Virus record (IMG/VR): IMGVR_UViG_3300043395_000558
Span: 1-64,000 of that record
DNA: 64,000 nucleotides
Reading direction: 5' to 3' (one strand)
From: a virus
Shown here: positions 39,796-52,600 of the stretch, piece by piece
Position numbering within the stretch: position 1 is the first letter of the stretch
Layout of the letters: the number at the start of each line of letters is the position of its first letter
The notes under the pieces: model-generated
Seen by the model: only the letters and a program-made list of their open reading frames with translations
Databases searched by the model: none
Told to the model about the DNA's origin: nothing
Program-made: the position numbers and the translations under genes

Positions 39796-40223
39796 ACCTG
39801 AAAATTCAGCACGTCGAGACCGATCACGTCCAGCAAGTCTGGCCGATGGTGGAGTCCTTTCTGAACGACGCGCTGACCAAGGGTGTGGATTTTCCTGAGT
39901 GGGCTACGTCTTACAACATCCACCATGTTCGGCAATATGTGGCGGGGGGACAGTGGCTCCTCTTGGTGGCGGCGGACGAAGAGAATAAAATTCATGGGGC
40001 GGCCACCGTGTCGTTCATCAACTACCCCCTGCACCGTGTGGCGTTTGTCACCTGTATTGGGGGCAAATTAATTTCCAGTAAGGAGACCTTTGAGCAGCTC
40101 AAGGTAATCCTGAAAAGCCGAGGCGCTACGAAAATCCAAGGGTCAGGACGAGACGCCATCGTCCGGTTGTGGAAACGCTACAACTTTGAACCCCGCAACA
40201 CTCTGGTCGAGGCATTGCTATGA
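39792..40223 (+). CDS. GNAT-like acetyltransferase fold protein
   Basis: 143 residues. Pattern of the GNAT fold: GGQWLLLVAADEENKIHGAA, FVTCIGGKLISSKETFEQL, and a C-terminal RDAIVRLWKRYNFEPRNTLV like the end of N-acetyltransferases. The Q/RxxGxG/A acetyl-CoA loop is not clear, so activity is uncertain. ATGA overlaps on both sides tie it to the internal virion genes. Confidence 0.65.
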   Translation: MNLKIQHVETDHVQQVWPMVESFLNDALTKGVDFPEWATSYNIHHVRQYVAGGQWLLLVAADEENKIHGAATVSFINYPLHRVAFVTCIGGKLISSKETFEQLKVILKSRGATKIQGSGRDAIVRLWKRYNFEPRNTLVEALL

Positions 40224-41776
40224 GCTACTCACGTCGTCAACTTTACGCCATGGGCGAGACCCTGGGCGAGTGCGTTACCCGCAAAGAAGGCGGTCGAATC
40301 ATTTACGGTGGCGGTGGCGGCGGTTCTCCGGCCCCGACTTCCAATACGACCAATACCTCGAACATCCCCGAGTACGCCCGTCCGTACGTAGAGACCATGC
40401 TGGGCGCCACCCAGCAACAACTGTTCAATACCGCGCCTGGCCCCGATGGCACCACGCAGATTACCAGCGTCAAACCGTACCAGGCTTTTGGTGCCCCGGT
40501 TGAAGGTAGTCAGTACGGTGCGGGTATGGGTCCTGGCGAAATGGGTGCTGCGCGTTCTGCCTATGCCCAGTTTGATCCGTTGCAAAACACCGCCTACCAA
40601 GGCGCGGCAAATCTTCAAGTTCCGGGACAATTCGGTCAAGCTACCGAGGCCACCGGGGCGGGCATTGCTGGCCAGTTTGGTACTACCGGTCAAGCCGGAA
40701 TGTACGGCGGTCTCGGTGCCCAATACGGCGGCATGGGGGCACAAGCAGGGCAGCGTGCCGGTATGTACGGCAATATGGGCGCACAAGCAGGACGTCAGGG
40801 CATGGGCTATGGCGGCATGGGGGCGCAAGCAGGCTTACAAGGCATGCAGTATGGGGCTGAAGCTGGACAAGCAGGCGCACAGTACGCACAGCAGGCAACT
40901 GATCCTTACGCGCAACAAGCATATATGTCGCCGTATATGCAGAACGTGGTGGATGTGCAGCAGCGCGAAGCCCAGCGTGCATCGGATATTTTGGGCGCAC
41001 AGCAACGCAGTCAAGCTACTCAGCAAGGTGCATTTGGTGGCAGTCGCCAAGCGTTAATGGAAGCAGAGCGCCAACGCAATTTGGCTACGCAAATGGGCGG
41101 TATCCAAGCCACCGGGCTGCAATCTGCATTTGAACAGGCACGTCAGGCTCAGCAGTTTGGTGCCAATCTCGGACTACAAGGCAAACAAGCTGCCATGCAA
41201 GGCGCTGGTCTCGGTATTCAAGGTGCTCAAGCCGGTATGCAAGGCGCCGGTCTAGGTATTCAAGGTGCCCAGACAGGTATTCAGGGGCAGCAAGCCGGTA
41301 TTCAAGGCGCTCAAGCTGGTATGCAAGGTGCTCAGGTTGGGCTCCAGGGTGTTGGTGCACAGCAAGCCGGTTATGGCCAGGCCATTCAAGGCGCAGGTCA
41401 GCTGGGCAATTTGGGTACGCAGCAATTGGCAGCTCAACAAGGCGTTCTGGGTACGCAAAGTCAATTTGGTGCTCAGCGACAGGCCTATGACCAAAACGTC
41501 ATTAACCAAGCCATCCAGAACTACGCGATGCAGCAACAGTATCCGCAGCAACAATTGGCGTTTATGAATGCCCAGCTTCGCGGTCTGCCCATGCAAGCGA
41601 GCACGACACAGTCGTACCAAGCCCCGCCGAGCTACTTGTCCCAGGCAGCAGGTTTGGGCATGCTCGGCTACGGCTTGAGCAAGATGGGCAAGAAGGGTGG
41701 CCTGCCCAAGGACTTTGAGAAGAAAAAAGACGACGCTCCCGGCGGCCTGCAAGCCCTGGCCCTGTCGAAAATGTAA
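40220..41776 (+). CDS. Internal virion protein B, Gly/Gln-rich repeats
   Basis: 518 residues. N-terminus is polar (MSYSRRQLYAMGETLGECVT). Residues about 155-225 and 320-400 are Gly/Gln/Ala/Met repeats (GIQGAQAGMQGAGLG units of about seven residues) that could form long amphipathic stalks. The middle has a helical segment (QREAQRASDILGAQQRSQAT). Analogous in place and composition to T7-type internal core proteins. Confidence 0.7.
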   Translation: MSYSRRQLYAMGETLGECVTRKEGGRIIYGGGGGGSPAPTSNTTNTSNIPEYARPYVETMLGATQQQLFNTAPGPDGTTQITSVKPYQAFGAPVEGSQYGAGMGPGEMGAARSAYAQFDPLQNTAYQGAANLQVPGQFGQATEATGAGIAGQFGTTGQAGMYGGLGAQYGGMGAQAGQRAGMYGNMGAQAGRQGMGYGGMGAQAGLQGMQYGAEAGQAGAQYAQQATDPYAQQAYMSPYMQNVVDVQQREAQRASDILGAQQRSQATQQGAFGGSRQALMEAERQRNLATQMGGIQATGLQSAFEQARQAQQFGANLGLQGKQAAMQGAGLGIQGAQAGMQGAGLGIQGAQTGIQGQQAGIQGAQAGMQGAQVGLQGVGAQQAGYGQAIQGAGQLGNLGTQQLAAQQGVLGTQSQFGAQRQAYDQNVINQAIQNYAMQQQYPQQQLAFMNAQLRGLPMQASTTQSYQAPPSYLSQAAGLGMLGYGLSKMGKKGGLPKDFEKKKDDAPGGLQALALSKM

Positions 41777-41785
41777 GGAACGACC

Positions 41786-43624
41786 ATGGCAATGAATCCC
41801 CAAAACGTCTTGTCGTCGCTCCGTATGATGAGCGACCAGCAGTTGCAGCAGTATGCTGCAATGCACAAAAACGACCCGTTCATCTTCCCGTTGGCGTTCC
41901 AAGAAAGCCAGACGCGCAAGCAGATGCGCTCAGAGTCGCAGGCAATGCAGCCCCCTGCACCAAAGGTGGCTGACCAAGCGTTGGCATCCATGGCACCCAT
42001 GCCCGAGGAAGTGGGTATCGGCGCTCTCCCGGCTAAGAACCTGGAAGGCATGTGCGGCGGCGGTATCGTGGCGTTTGATGAGGGTGGTGAGGTGCCCCGG
42101 TTCCAGAATACCGGTTTGGTAGTTGGGCCGCAGTATGACTTCAACGCTTTTTTGCGGCAGATGGGTATTTCTCCGCAAGAATTTGTGGCCTCAGACCCAA
42201 TGCAACAAAAGAACATCCGCGAAATGTTCAATCAAACGCACGGCGCACCGCAAACAGCAGCCGCCCCCACAACCCCTGCCGCTACGCCAAGACCCCCCAC
42301 CATGACGGAGCGCGGGATTACCGCTATTGGTAACGCTGCGTCCAGTGCAGGTAACTACCTGTCACGCGGGCTAAGCGGTCTGGGCAAAATAGCTCCGGGG
42401 TTTGCAATTGCTGAAGGGCTTTTTGGACCGCCGCCAGAAGAGTATTTAGAACGCAAAAGACGCGAAGAAGCGCTTGCACGCGCCACAAAAGCAGGGGAAG
42501 CGTTTGATCCGACTACGATGGCTTCAGTTGCCGCTGGCGCCAAAGACCTTCCCGCAATGCCCGCTAACAAAGACGTGTTTGGTGGCGCAGGTGCATCTGG
42601 TAATGCCGGAACAGCCCCCACAGCCGATACTGGGGCACAACTGCGTCCAGGCGGTGGTATGGGGATTGGGTTCAAGCCTGGTGAGGGCTTGGGTTTGGGC
42701 ACACGTCCTGGCACATACATGTCCGAGTTGGAATCTATGCAGCCCCAGGGTGAGGTCAAGAGCCCGTTTGAGTCGCAAATTCGTGCTGCGGGTCTAGCTG
42801 AAACCAAGGCAGCCGAAGACTATCAGAAGCTGCGCGAGCAGCAGATAAAAGATGCCGGACTTGCCGGGGTTGATCAAGAACGCCGCCTCAAAGCACGGGA
42901 AGAGAAGCTGGTTAAGACTGAAGGCGAGGTTGGCGGTCTGGCGTTGCTCAAAGCTGGCCTGGCTATCATGAGCGGCTCATCTCCGTTTGCCCTCCAGAAC
43001 ATTGGTTCCGGCGCTCAGGTGGGCGTAGAAGAGTACACCAAGGGTCGTGAGAAGATTGATGCTGCCCGTGAACGTTTGGACGATGCGTTTGATCGTTTGG
43101 ATCAGGTTCGCCGTGGCGAGCTGATGATGAACCAAAAAGAGCAGGCCCAGCTGCAACGCGATGTCAACAAGACAATCGCCCAGACCGAGAAGGACGTGCT
43201 GGCCGGTGCCCGCGAAGCCTACGGCTGGAAGAAAGAAGATACCCGGGCTGCCTTCAACGCCTACGTTGCGGATCGCCGCATGGGTGCAGAGATTACTTCT
43301 CGTGAGCGTCTTGGTATTGCCGACATCAACGCCCGGTTGCAAGCTGCCCAGATTAACTCTCCGCTCAACGTGTACCAGCAGCTGGGTGCAGCCAAGCCAG
43401 ACAGCGCACTGCGTAAGGGCTTTGACCTCACACAGCAAATGCGTAACTCAGGGCTGTACGGGCTTCTTGGCAAGTATGCAGATCCGATGGAGCTGGAGCA
43501 GCTGCGGACGACCAACCCCGAGATGTACGCCATGGTTGTTGCGCAAATGCAAAACGCGCTTGGAAAAGGACTGGGGGCGTCAGCACTACCCGCCAACGCA
43601 GCCATACTTCCGGCCAAGCAATAA
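41786..43624 (+). CDS. Internal virion protein C
   Basis: 612 residues. Begins helical (NPQNVLSSLRMMSDQQLQQY), then GALPAKNLEGMCGGGIVAFD, a segment common in internal proteins of related phages. A flexible Pro/Ala part follows, then a long coiled coil (residues 320-480) with membrane-like GLALLKAGLAIMSGSSPFAL. Likely an ejection protein. Ribosome site TAAGGAACGACC. Confidence 0.7.
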   Translation: MAMNPQNVLSSLRMMSDQQLQQYAAMHKNDPFIFPLAFQESQTRKQMRSESQAMQPPAPKVADQALASMAPMPEEVGIGALPAKNLEGMCGGGIVAFDEGGEVPRFQNTGLVVGPQYDFNAFLRQMGISPQEFVASDPMQQKNIREMFNQTHGAPQTAAAPTTPAATPRPPTMTERGITAIGNAASSAGNYLSRGLSGLGKIAPGFAIAEGLFGPPPEEYLERKRREEALARATKAGEAFDPTTMASVAAGAKDLPAMPANKDVFGGAGASGNAGTAPTADTGAQLRPGGGMGIGFKPGEGLGLGTRPGTYMSELESMQPQGEVKSPFESQIRAAGLAETKAAEDYQKLREQQIKDAGLAGVDQERRLKAREEKLVKTEGEVGGLALLKAGLAIMSGSSPFALQNIGSGAQVGVEEYTKGREKIDAARERLDDAFDRLDQVRRGELMMNQKEQAQLQRDVNKTIAQTEKDVLAGAREAYGWKKEDTRAAFNAYVADRRMGAEITSRERLGIADINARLQAAQINSPLNVYQQLGAAKPDSALRKGFDLTQQMRNSGLYGLLGKYADPMELEQLRTTNPEMYAMVVAQMQNALGKGLGASALPANAAILPAKQ

Positions 43625-43671
43625 AACAGCTACACTGCTGTTGTGCGTAGAACGCGCCGTCGCACCGGCGC
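43625..43671. other. Two adjacent hairpins before the giant gene
   Basis: AACAGC-TACACT-GCTGTT (43625-43642) and GCGCCG-TCGCAC-CGGCGC (43654-43671), each with a six-base stem and loop, in the 67-base gap. No T-run follows, so not a typical terminator; attenuation or RNA processing is possible. Confidence 0.4.
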
Positions 43672-43691
43672 ACTAAAATTCGAGACCCTGT

Positions 43692-46600
43692 ATGCCAAAG
43701 TACTACCAACTTCCAAATGGTGCCTACTACGAAGCTCCCGATGAGCTATCTCCAGGCGAAGCGTACAAGCAGGCATTTAGGGATTACCCCGAGGCGTTTG
43801 GTGGTCCGGCGCAAAAAGGCCCGGAGTCCGGGTTCTTGCCTGCCGCCAAGGCCGGTATCTCCTCTCTTACATCCGACATTGCTGCACTTGCGGGCCGTAC
43901 TGGCCTCATGGACGAGGCTGCTGCTGAAAAGAAAATCCAGGCAGAAGAAGAGTACCGCAAGCGTATCTTCAAACCCACGCAAACCTGGGGTGAAGCCCCG
44001 GTAACCAAGGGTCTGGAGCTATTGGGCGGTTCGTTGCCGTACATGGCTGCCCCCTTGGTAGCTGGCGTTGCCGGTGCTGCCACGCCTATTGCGGGTGCCG
44101 GGGCTGCTGCAACCGGGCTTGCCTCTCTTGCTCAGTTTGCGGGTTCCAACTTGTCTCGTCAAATTGACGAGGGCACGCGGCTTGGCCAGACGGATATAGG
44201 TGCGGCCTTTGGCGCTGCCGTTCCCCAGGCTGCGCTTGATGTGCTGTCGTTCAAGATGGCGCCTGGTATTCGACAAATCTTTGCTGCTGCCGGTAAGGAA
44301 GTGCCGGAAAAGGCCGCAGAGCAGATCGCCAAACAGGGCACCATGCGCACGCTCCGTGACTACGGTATTGCCACCGGCAAAGCCATGGGAGCAGAAGGTA
44401 TTACGGAAGCTGGGCAGCAGTTCTTTGAACGCCTGCAAGCCGGGTTGAACCTGACCGATGCAAAAGCCCGTGACGAGTACTGGGACAGCCTGGTTGGCGG
44501 TGCTGTTCTTGGCGGCGCCTTGGCGCCTGCTGGCCGTTACGTTGAGCGTGGGCAGATTGCCCAACGCCAGGCCCAGGAACAGCGCGACCTAGAGGCCAAG
44601 AAAGCCGCCGAGGAAGCCAAGCTGGCTGCGGCAGAAGCTGAACAGCTCAAAGCCTACCGGCAAACGCCCGAGTACCTGACCGATATTCAGCAACGTTATG
44701 CCACCCTGGTTGAGCAAGAACAAGCGTTGATTGCCAAGACCAAGATCAAACCGGAAGGTACTGACCCGGCGTCCATGAAGATTGCCGAAGAGGAGAAGCG
44801 GGCTGCGCGTAAAGAGCTGGCTGACTTCAAATCGTCCGACGACTACCAGAAGACGTTGGCTGAGTTCATTGAAGCCAAGCCGCTCCTCAAACAGATTGAC
44901 CAGAAGCGCAAAGCTACCGAGGCAGTGTTTGGTCAGCAAGACTTGTACACCCCGGAAGATACGTCGCCCGCTGCCCAGGCTCTCAGCCTGCAAGCCCAGA
45001 TTGATGATCTGAAAAAACAGCAAGCCAAGAAGGGTTTGACCCTGGCAGAGCAACAGCCGTTCCAGAACCGCATCAACGCGCTGGAAGAGCAGCTGTACGG
45101 TAAAGAGGGTAAAGAGGGCATGGTGCCCAGCATGCCTGAGTACACCGAGGCCAAGCGTCAGCTTGATGAGATGATCAAGCGGGCAGGTGAGGGGTTGACT
45201 GCTGCTACGACTACTGCCGACCTTCAGCGCAACACCGACAACTTGCAACGCCTGGAAAAAGCAAAAGCGGACCTGGAGAAGTTGCGCCCGCTCATCCAGA
45301 CGCCAACGGCGCAGCCGTCTTTGGCCCAGCTACGTGATCAAGTAGATGCAGCCCAACAAAAAGGCGACACCAAAGCATTGCAGCGTTTGACCCCGATGCT
45401 GGCTGAAGCGGAGAAGACCCCTGAGCTGCCGTTTGCTACCGGCTACGAGTCCGAGAACCAGCTGGCCGCCGAGATTGCGCAGGGTCGTGAAGACGCTACT
45501 CGCCGCCGTGAAGTTGTAGAAGCCGAGACCAACGCACTGCTACGTATTGGCCAGCGCCCGCTTACGCCGTTTGCCTTGGGCCGCCGTGAGGCTACGCTGC
45601 GTGAGGCACGTGAAACGTTGCGTGCAGCAACTAAACCTACCGGACGTACCGTGTCCAAAGGCACCGCCTACCAGGTTGTGGATGGCAAACTGGGTGCTGC
45701 CACCGAGGTGTCTAAGATTGTTCGCCGCAATGAGCAGGACTGGGACGCGTTTGGTAAAGACCTGCAAGAGCGTGATTTCCGTACCGTTGGTGAGCGTGAG
45801 CGTTTCCGCCAAGAACTCAAGGACAAGCTGAAAGAGCTTGAGGCTGACTACAGCCAATTCACCGAGCCGTCACCGGCGTTGCAGAAACTCCATCAGACAT
45901 ACGTCGACGCTATTAAAAAGACGTTAGCAGACGTTGAGAAGAAGTTGGCCCTGACCTCGCAAGCCAAAGGCGACGTTGAGTCCATGATCATGACCGCCAG
46001 CGATGAGCGTGTTGCTGACCTGATTGACCGTTTGCTTGGCCCGGCCACCGCACGTACCGCAGAAGAAAAAACCCAGCGCCCGCTGGAGGGTATGCAGCCT
46101 TCGCTGTTTGACGTTGAGGCACAAAAGAAAATTGCCGCAGGTGCGCTTGAGACCCGGTTGCCGCAGAAAGCTGAATCGCAAGCACGTGGTGAACTGCCGA
46201 TCGAACAAGCCCAACGCTTGATGGAAGAGGCGCAAAGTCTGCGTGCTTTGATAACGGACTACAGCAACAAGATTCAACGTGCCGGTCGTCCAACCAAACC
46301 AGAAAAAATTGCAGAGCTAGCCGACCTGAAGAAGCTACGTGACGACGCCAAGGATTTGCTGGAGATTACCCAGAACCAGTACGAGCGCCTTGTGCAGATG
46401 CAGACCCCGGCATATGCGGCTACGGAAGCTGCACCGACAACCGCCGATTTATTTGGTGGGCTGGAAGAAGCTCGGTCCGAACAAAACAGAATCCAAGACA
46501 ACCTGGATCGCCTGTATGGTGAGCGCGACAAGCTGCGCTCTGACCTTCAACGCCGTGGCCAGATGGGTGCTACCCCGCAGCTGCAAGCCCTGGTTGACCA

Positions 46601-49600
46601 ATACAGCAAAGACACCCCGCGCCTGCGCCAAGTTGAGGACGAGATTGCCCAGCAAGAAGCCGAACTTGAGCGGGTAAGCGGCAAGACCAGCGCCCGGTTT
46701 GACGAGTTTATCCAGGCCCGTGAGGCTGAACGCGGTGAGGCAGAAGATAAACGCACCCGCACTTTGCCCGGATTTGAGCGCCGTGCTGGCGTTCGTCCCG
46801 TTGATGAGCAACAGCTGCGTGATGCCCGTACCGAGTTGGTGGCACTGCAAAACACCGGGGAAGAGCTGCGTAAAGTTCAAGCCTCGCAAGACAAGGATCC
46901 AACCCGGTACCTGCGCCAGCTGGCTATCCAGAAGAACGAGCAGTACGAAGCGTTCCTGACACAGGCTGATGACCCCATCATTCAGACCTGGCCGATTGAA
47001 AAACTTACGTTGATGAAGCGTAAGTACCCCAAGCGCATTGACCCCACGCAACGGGATGTGGAGTACTTTGACGCCCTGCGCAAACAAGTTAAGTATCTTG
47101 AAAACATTATGCGCGGCGGCAAACGCCGGGATGTTGAGCAGGCAGTCCAAGATAACCTAGCCAAACAAGATCAGGCACGTGCACGTATTGCTGAACTGGA
47201 AAGCCGCCAACGCGCATATGAGCAGCAAGAAGCCGTGCGTACTGGTGCGGCCCCTGGTGAAGCAGAAGCTCAACGTTTGATTGAGGGGGCGGGCTATCGC
47301 ACCCCCTCTGGTGCTACCCGCAAGGCACCCAAGAAACTGGCAAGCTGGGGCATTACAGCTATTACCAAGAAGAACGCAACGCCGGTAGCACCGGCCAAGG
47401 TTGCTGCTACGTCTAACGTGCTGCGGCAATACCAGAAAGAAACCGAGGAAGCAACGACTGCGGGCGCGGCAAAGCAAGAGTCGCTTCAGAAGAAGTTGGC
47501 CAAGGCTACCAAGAACCTGGAAAACCTAAACAACGTTTTGAACCAGGTGTACCCGGAGAGCGTGGCCACGGCAACCGAAGAAGAAATTACCAACCTGTTG
47601 GCCGCAGGCATGACGCCAGAACAACTGGCGGATATGCGCGACATGGGTAAGGTGTACCTTAAACTTAAAAACTCTGTTGCAGGCAACACCGTAGCCGACG
47701 TTATTGCCCGTCTTGAGGCGGAGAAAGAGCGTTTGTCAGGCCAGCTTGGTCGGTTCACAGGACGACGTGGGTCTGTGGCGGAAGAGAAAGAAAACAAGAA
47801 AGTAAGCCAGACTATCCAAGAGCAGCTCCAGGACCTGACCAAAACCATCCGTGACCTGAGCGCGCAACCAAAGAGCAAGGACCCGTGGACCGCCGCATTT
47901 AACGCGTTGATCCAAGAGACCAACGCCAAGGCGTTGATTACATCGCAAAACGTGGGGTATGAAAGCCTAGCGTTGCAGGGGGCCAAGAACCGCCTTGATG
48001 CGTTCGAGAAGGCTGCTCAAGATGCTCTAGTGGCTGTGGATGCTGAGCCGGATTCTCCGTCAAAAGCCATGCGGTTGGCCAATGCACGTGAAAAGCTGGA
48101 CCGTATTACCCGGCGGCTTCCCATCAACGACAACGCCTATAACGCTACGCTTGACGCATACAACAAGGCCGTTGACGAGTTTGACGGCTACCAGGCCGCA
48201 TACCAGACGGCTCGAATTGAGCAGCTGTCTTTGCTTCAGGCTTACGGTAACGATGTCAAGAAAGCAATTGACGCAGAAGTTGCCAACATCCAAGCTCTAA
48301 CGCCGCAGTTGGAAGCACAAGCCAAAGAGAACGCTGACCGCGCTGCCGAACTGAAAAAGGCAAACCAGGCGTTGGCCAAGGCCAAGATCGAGGAGCGCAA
48401 GAAAGCGGCAGAGGTGGTACCGCCCCAAACTGCGGGCCTCACCTATTCCGCAAACGAGCGCCGGGCGCTACAGCGCATCCGCGAGGGCCTGGGCTTGCCC
48501 GGCACCCGCTACGAGACAGACACCACTTCCGAGCTGGTCACCAAAACCAAAGCGGCCATCCGTCAAACGCTTACCCTGGAACAGGCCAAGCTGGATAAAG
48601 CCCGCGAAGCAGACGACGTGGCTAAAGTGCAAGAGCAGACGCTCAAGGTGCAAGAGCTTCAAAAGGCGTTTGAAAGCGTGCAGGACCTGGGCGAGCGTGT
48701 CGTTACGCCGGTGGGTGAAGGCGCCGAGGAGCGTGTGGTTGAGCGTGAGGAGTCTGGCGTGCTGCCTGGCACCCGCCTCCCCCGCCGTCGCGTTGGACCT
48801 GTAGCTCGCGTTGGTACGCAGCCCCCGGGGCAGATGCTGTCTGGTACTGCTGAATCCCGCGAGGCTATCTCCAAGGGCAACCGCCCAATGCAGACGGGTA
48901 CCCAACGCTTGACCGCTGCTGATATGAATCAGCAAAACGCCACGTCGGTTAGCCTGGCTGTGCTGCAACAGCAACGCGATGCCGCTACCGGGGACCGCAA
49001 GACGCAACTCGATGCCGCGTTCAAGGCCGCTACTGACGGCATGACCGAAGCCCAGATCAACGACAAGATCAAAGAAGGTAACGATCTTATCAAGGTGCCT
49101 GGAGCAGCTACCGTTGTGGCTGCCCGTGAAAACGTACGCGCTGCTAACGAAGAGTTGAAAGCTGCCGAAGCCGAACGTAGAGCCGCTACGACCCCGGCAG
49201 CTAAAGAGATTGCACAAGACACGGTGGACGCGGCTCAGGCCAAACTTGACCGCGCATACGCCAAGCTGGAAGCAGCACAGAACGCGGTTGCTGTTGGGAT
49301 CGAGCCCAACGTAACGCCTAAAGACGCTGTGCAAAAAGCGTTTGATGAAGCTGCTGAAAGAGAGCTGCGCCAGAAGACGGACAAGACCCGCGCTACTCAG
49401 GCCAGCGAAGACATCTACGGCGAAGACGTGGCGATGGAGTACACCACCGCTACCCGCACGGAGTCCAACGCAGCAACGCAGGAAGCCATCAAGGACGGGC
49501 GCTTCATGGAAGCGGTTGAGCGTCTGGCTGTGGATAGCGACAACCCGTTGATCCGTGAGACAGCCAACGACATCCGTCGTCTGTTGATGCGTACTAAAGT

Positions 49601-52600
49601 TGTCATTGATCCTGAGCTGACGGTAAATGGCAAGCCAGTCCCGGCCGCCTACGACCCGGTAACCAACACCGTCAAGTTCCGTTCCGAAGCCATTACGGAC
49701 GAGGACATCATCCACGAAGCCGTCCATGCTGTTACGCTGCAAGTGCTGCGCACACCTGACGGGAAACTCACGCCGCAGCAACGCAACGCCAAGCGCGAGT
49801 TGATGGCCATCTACAAGAAAGCGGCTGAGCGCGGGGACTTGCGGAAAGAGTACGGTATTACGGACGTGGAAGAATTTGTGTCCGAGATGCAGTCTAACTC
49901 GGAGTTCCGTGCCGCTGTGGACAAGCAGCCCTGGTACAAGCGGTTCTGGCATGCGCTCACCCGTTTGTGGAGTAACAAACCGATTGAGAAGATTAGTGCT
50001 CAAGCCAGCGACTTGATCAAACAGCTGTACCTGCCGTCTACGAATGTGCTGGAAGGCAAGCAGGTTGCGTCTATCTTCCGTCGGGAAGCGCCCGTGCAGT
50101 CGTCGCTGGTGGCAACCGATCAGCCAGGCAAGCTGGCTACCCTGCGCGGCAACTTGTTCGGTCTGTCTGGCCGAGTGCAATACATCGACCGCCTGGCTGC
50201 TGCCGATGCGGGTATTGTGGCTGCCGAGGGTGCGGGCAAGTTGTCTTCCACCGAGGCGTTTAACGCCCAGTACTTCATGCGTATGGGGGACAAAGTTACG
50301 CAGGCGGCTGGCCAGTTCATCACAAGCGGTCCCGTCCGTATCGTGGCTGACAAGCGCAGTACCGGCGTTGAATACCGCTACGAGTCTACCGATGGCCCGA
50401 CCCTGCTGCGTATGACGGAGCACCTGGAGCGCGGAGCCAAGGCCGCCAACATGTCCCCGCAAGAAGCCGAGGTGATGCTGACTACCCTGATTGCTGGGCA
50501 GCGTGCCAACTCCTTGGTCAACGGATGGGAGCGTTTGCAGTCCGACAACCCCGCAGCGGCCAAGGCCGAATATGCCAACGCCCAGGCGCGTATGCGTGCC
50601 AACCCCAAGCTGGCAGAAGCTATGGAAGCTGCGATGCAGGAGTACAAGTCCTACAACGAGGGCCTGCTCAACTTTGCCGCGCAGTGTGGCTATCTCAGCA
50701 AGGACGAAGTTGCTCGTCTGAACAAGCTGCCCTACGTGCCGTTCTACCGTGTTGAAGACGGCAAGGTCCAGCTCAACGTGCTGGGCGAGCGCCCGATCAC
50801 CATCGGCAACTTGAAGGACAGCCCGGACCTCCAGCAGTTCTTGGGCGACAACAAGAAGATCATGCCGATCCTGACCAGCGCCGTGCAAAACACGTTCATG
50901 CTGACCCGGGCGTCCATGCGCAACAAGTCGGCCATGGAGACCAGCAACGCCCTGTTCAAGGCTGGCTTTGTCAGCAAGATGGGTAAGGGCCCCGGCCTGG
51001 CCAATCCAAGCACCGTGCACTACAAGATCGACGGCGCCGACCACTTTGCCACGATTGACGCCGACACGTTCGGTATCCCGGCAGAGCTGATTGTGCGCGG
51101 CATGGAGGGTATCAAGACGATTGTGCCCGACGTAGTGAAGATGCTGGGTATCCCGGCCTCGGTCCTGCGCAAGTTCATCACCCGCAGCCCCGCCTACGTT
51201 GTGCGTCAACTGATCCGTGAACCCGTGAACGCCTTCATTGTGTCGGGCGTGGATGGGGTGCCGGTTGCCAACGCGCTCAGGCAGATGGCCAATATGCGGG
51301 CCGGACGCAGTCCAGAAGAGCTGGCGCTCATGCGCGGCCTGGTGGTCAGCTCCAACATCTACACCGGCGACGAAGCTGATATGCAGAAGTTCCTGAACGA
51401 TGTGGCCGCTGGCCGCAGCGGCTGGGACAAATTCCTGGGCAAGCTCGACACGATGGCGTTGCAGGCCGACTCGGCTACCCGCGCAATCATCTACCAGGAC
51501 AGCATTAAGAAAGGCTTCTCCGAAGCCCAGGCGCAGTTCCGTGCCATGGAGTCCCAGAACTTTGGCCGCCGGGGTCTGTCGCCCAGCATGCAGATCATGA
51601 ACACGCTGGTGCCGTTCTTTAACGCACAGATCCAGGGCTTGGACGTGCTGTACCGTTCGTTGCGTGGTCGCATGCCCTACTCGGAGCAGCTGGAGATCCA
51701 GCGCAAGATCGTGGCTCGCGGTGCCCTGCTGTTCGTTGGTTCGATGGCGTACGCGGCCATGATGCAAGACGACGAGGACTATAAGAAGGCGAAGCCGGAA
51801 GAGCGTTACGCCAACTTCTTTGTGCATATCCCTGGCGTCAAGGACCCACTCAAGCTGCCTGTGCCGTTTGAAGTCGGTCTGTTGTTCATGGGCTTGCCGC
51901 AGGCGTTGGTGGATACGGCAGCTGGCGACACCAAGGCGTCCGAAGCTGTCAAGGCTCTGGGCAAGCTGCTGCTCAACTCGGCGCCTAGCGTCATACCGGC
52001 AGCGCCCAAGCCTATCCTGGAAGCCTTCTACGGCCAGACGCAGTTTGGTCCGATTGAGTCCGAGCGCGAGAAGAAGCTGGAGGCCGAGGTGCGGTTCCGT
52101 CCGCAGACGACCGAGCTGGCCAAAACCCTGGGCGGGTTTACGGGCGCAGTAGGCATTTCGCCGTTGATGCTGGAGCATTTTGTTCGTGGGTATACGGGTG
52201 GGTTGGGGGTCGCCCTGATGAGCACGTTGAACCCGCTGTTGCGTTCAAGTGAAGAGGGGGCGAAGGTTCCGCTGGGTGCAGCCAAGCAGCCGTTTATCGG
52301 TGGGCTGTTCCAGACGTCCGAGGGCCGCTTCTTTATTGACCGGGCGTATGAGCGCATGGACGAGATCGTTCAAGCCCAGCAGACCTACAAGGACTACATC
52401 AAGCGTGGTATGCCCGACCGGGCCGCTGCGTATGCCAAAGAGCACTCGGAACTCCTGATGAGTGAGAAGATGGCGGGTAAGTTTCGGCAGAAGATGGGTG
52501 AGTTGTTTGAGCAAGAGCGTGCTATTGCAGCCAACCGCCGTCTGAGCGAGGACGAGAAAGAGCGCCAGATCGATCAGCTCAAACAGTTGGAGAACACCTA

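Noticed and set aside
48468-52178. Open minus-strand frame of 1236 codons inside the giant plus-strand gene
   Set aside because: Antisense to a clearly coding gene. Its Leu/His/Arg-rich sequence is what the reverse of biased codons gives, and it has no domain or ribosome site.
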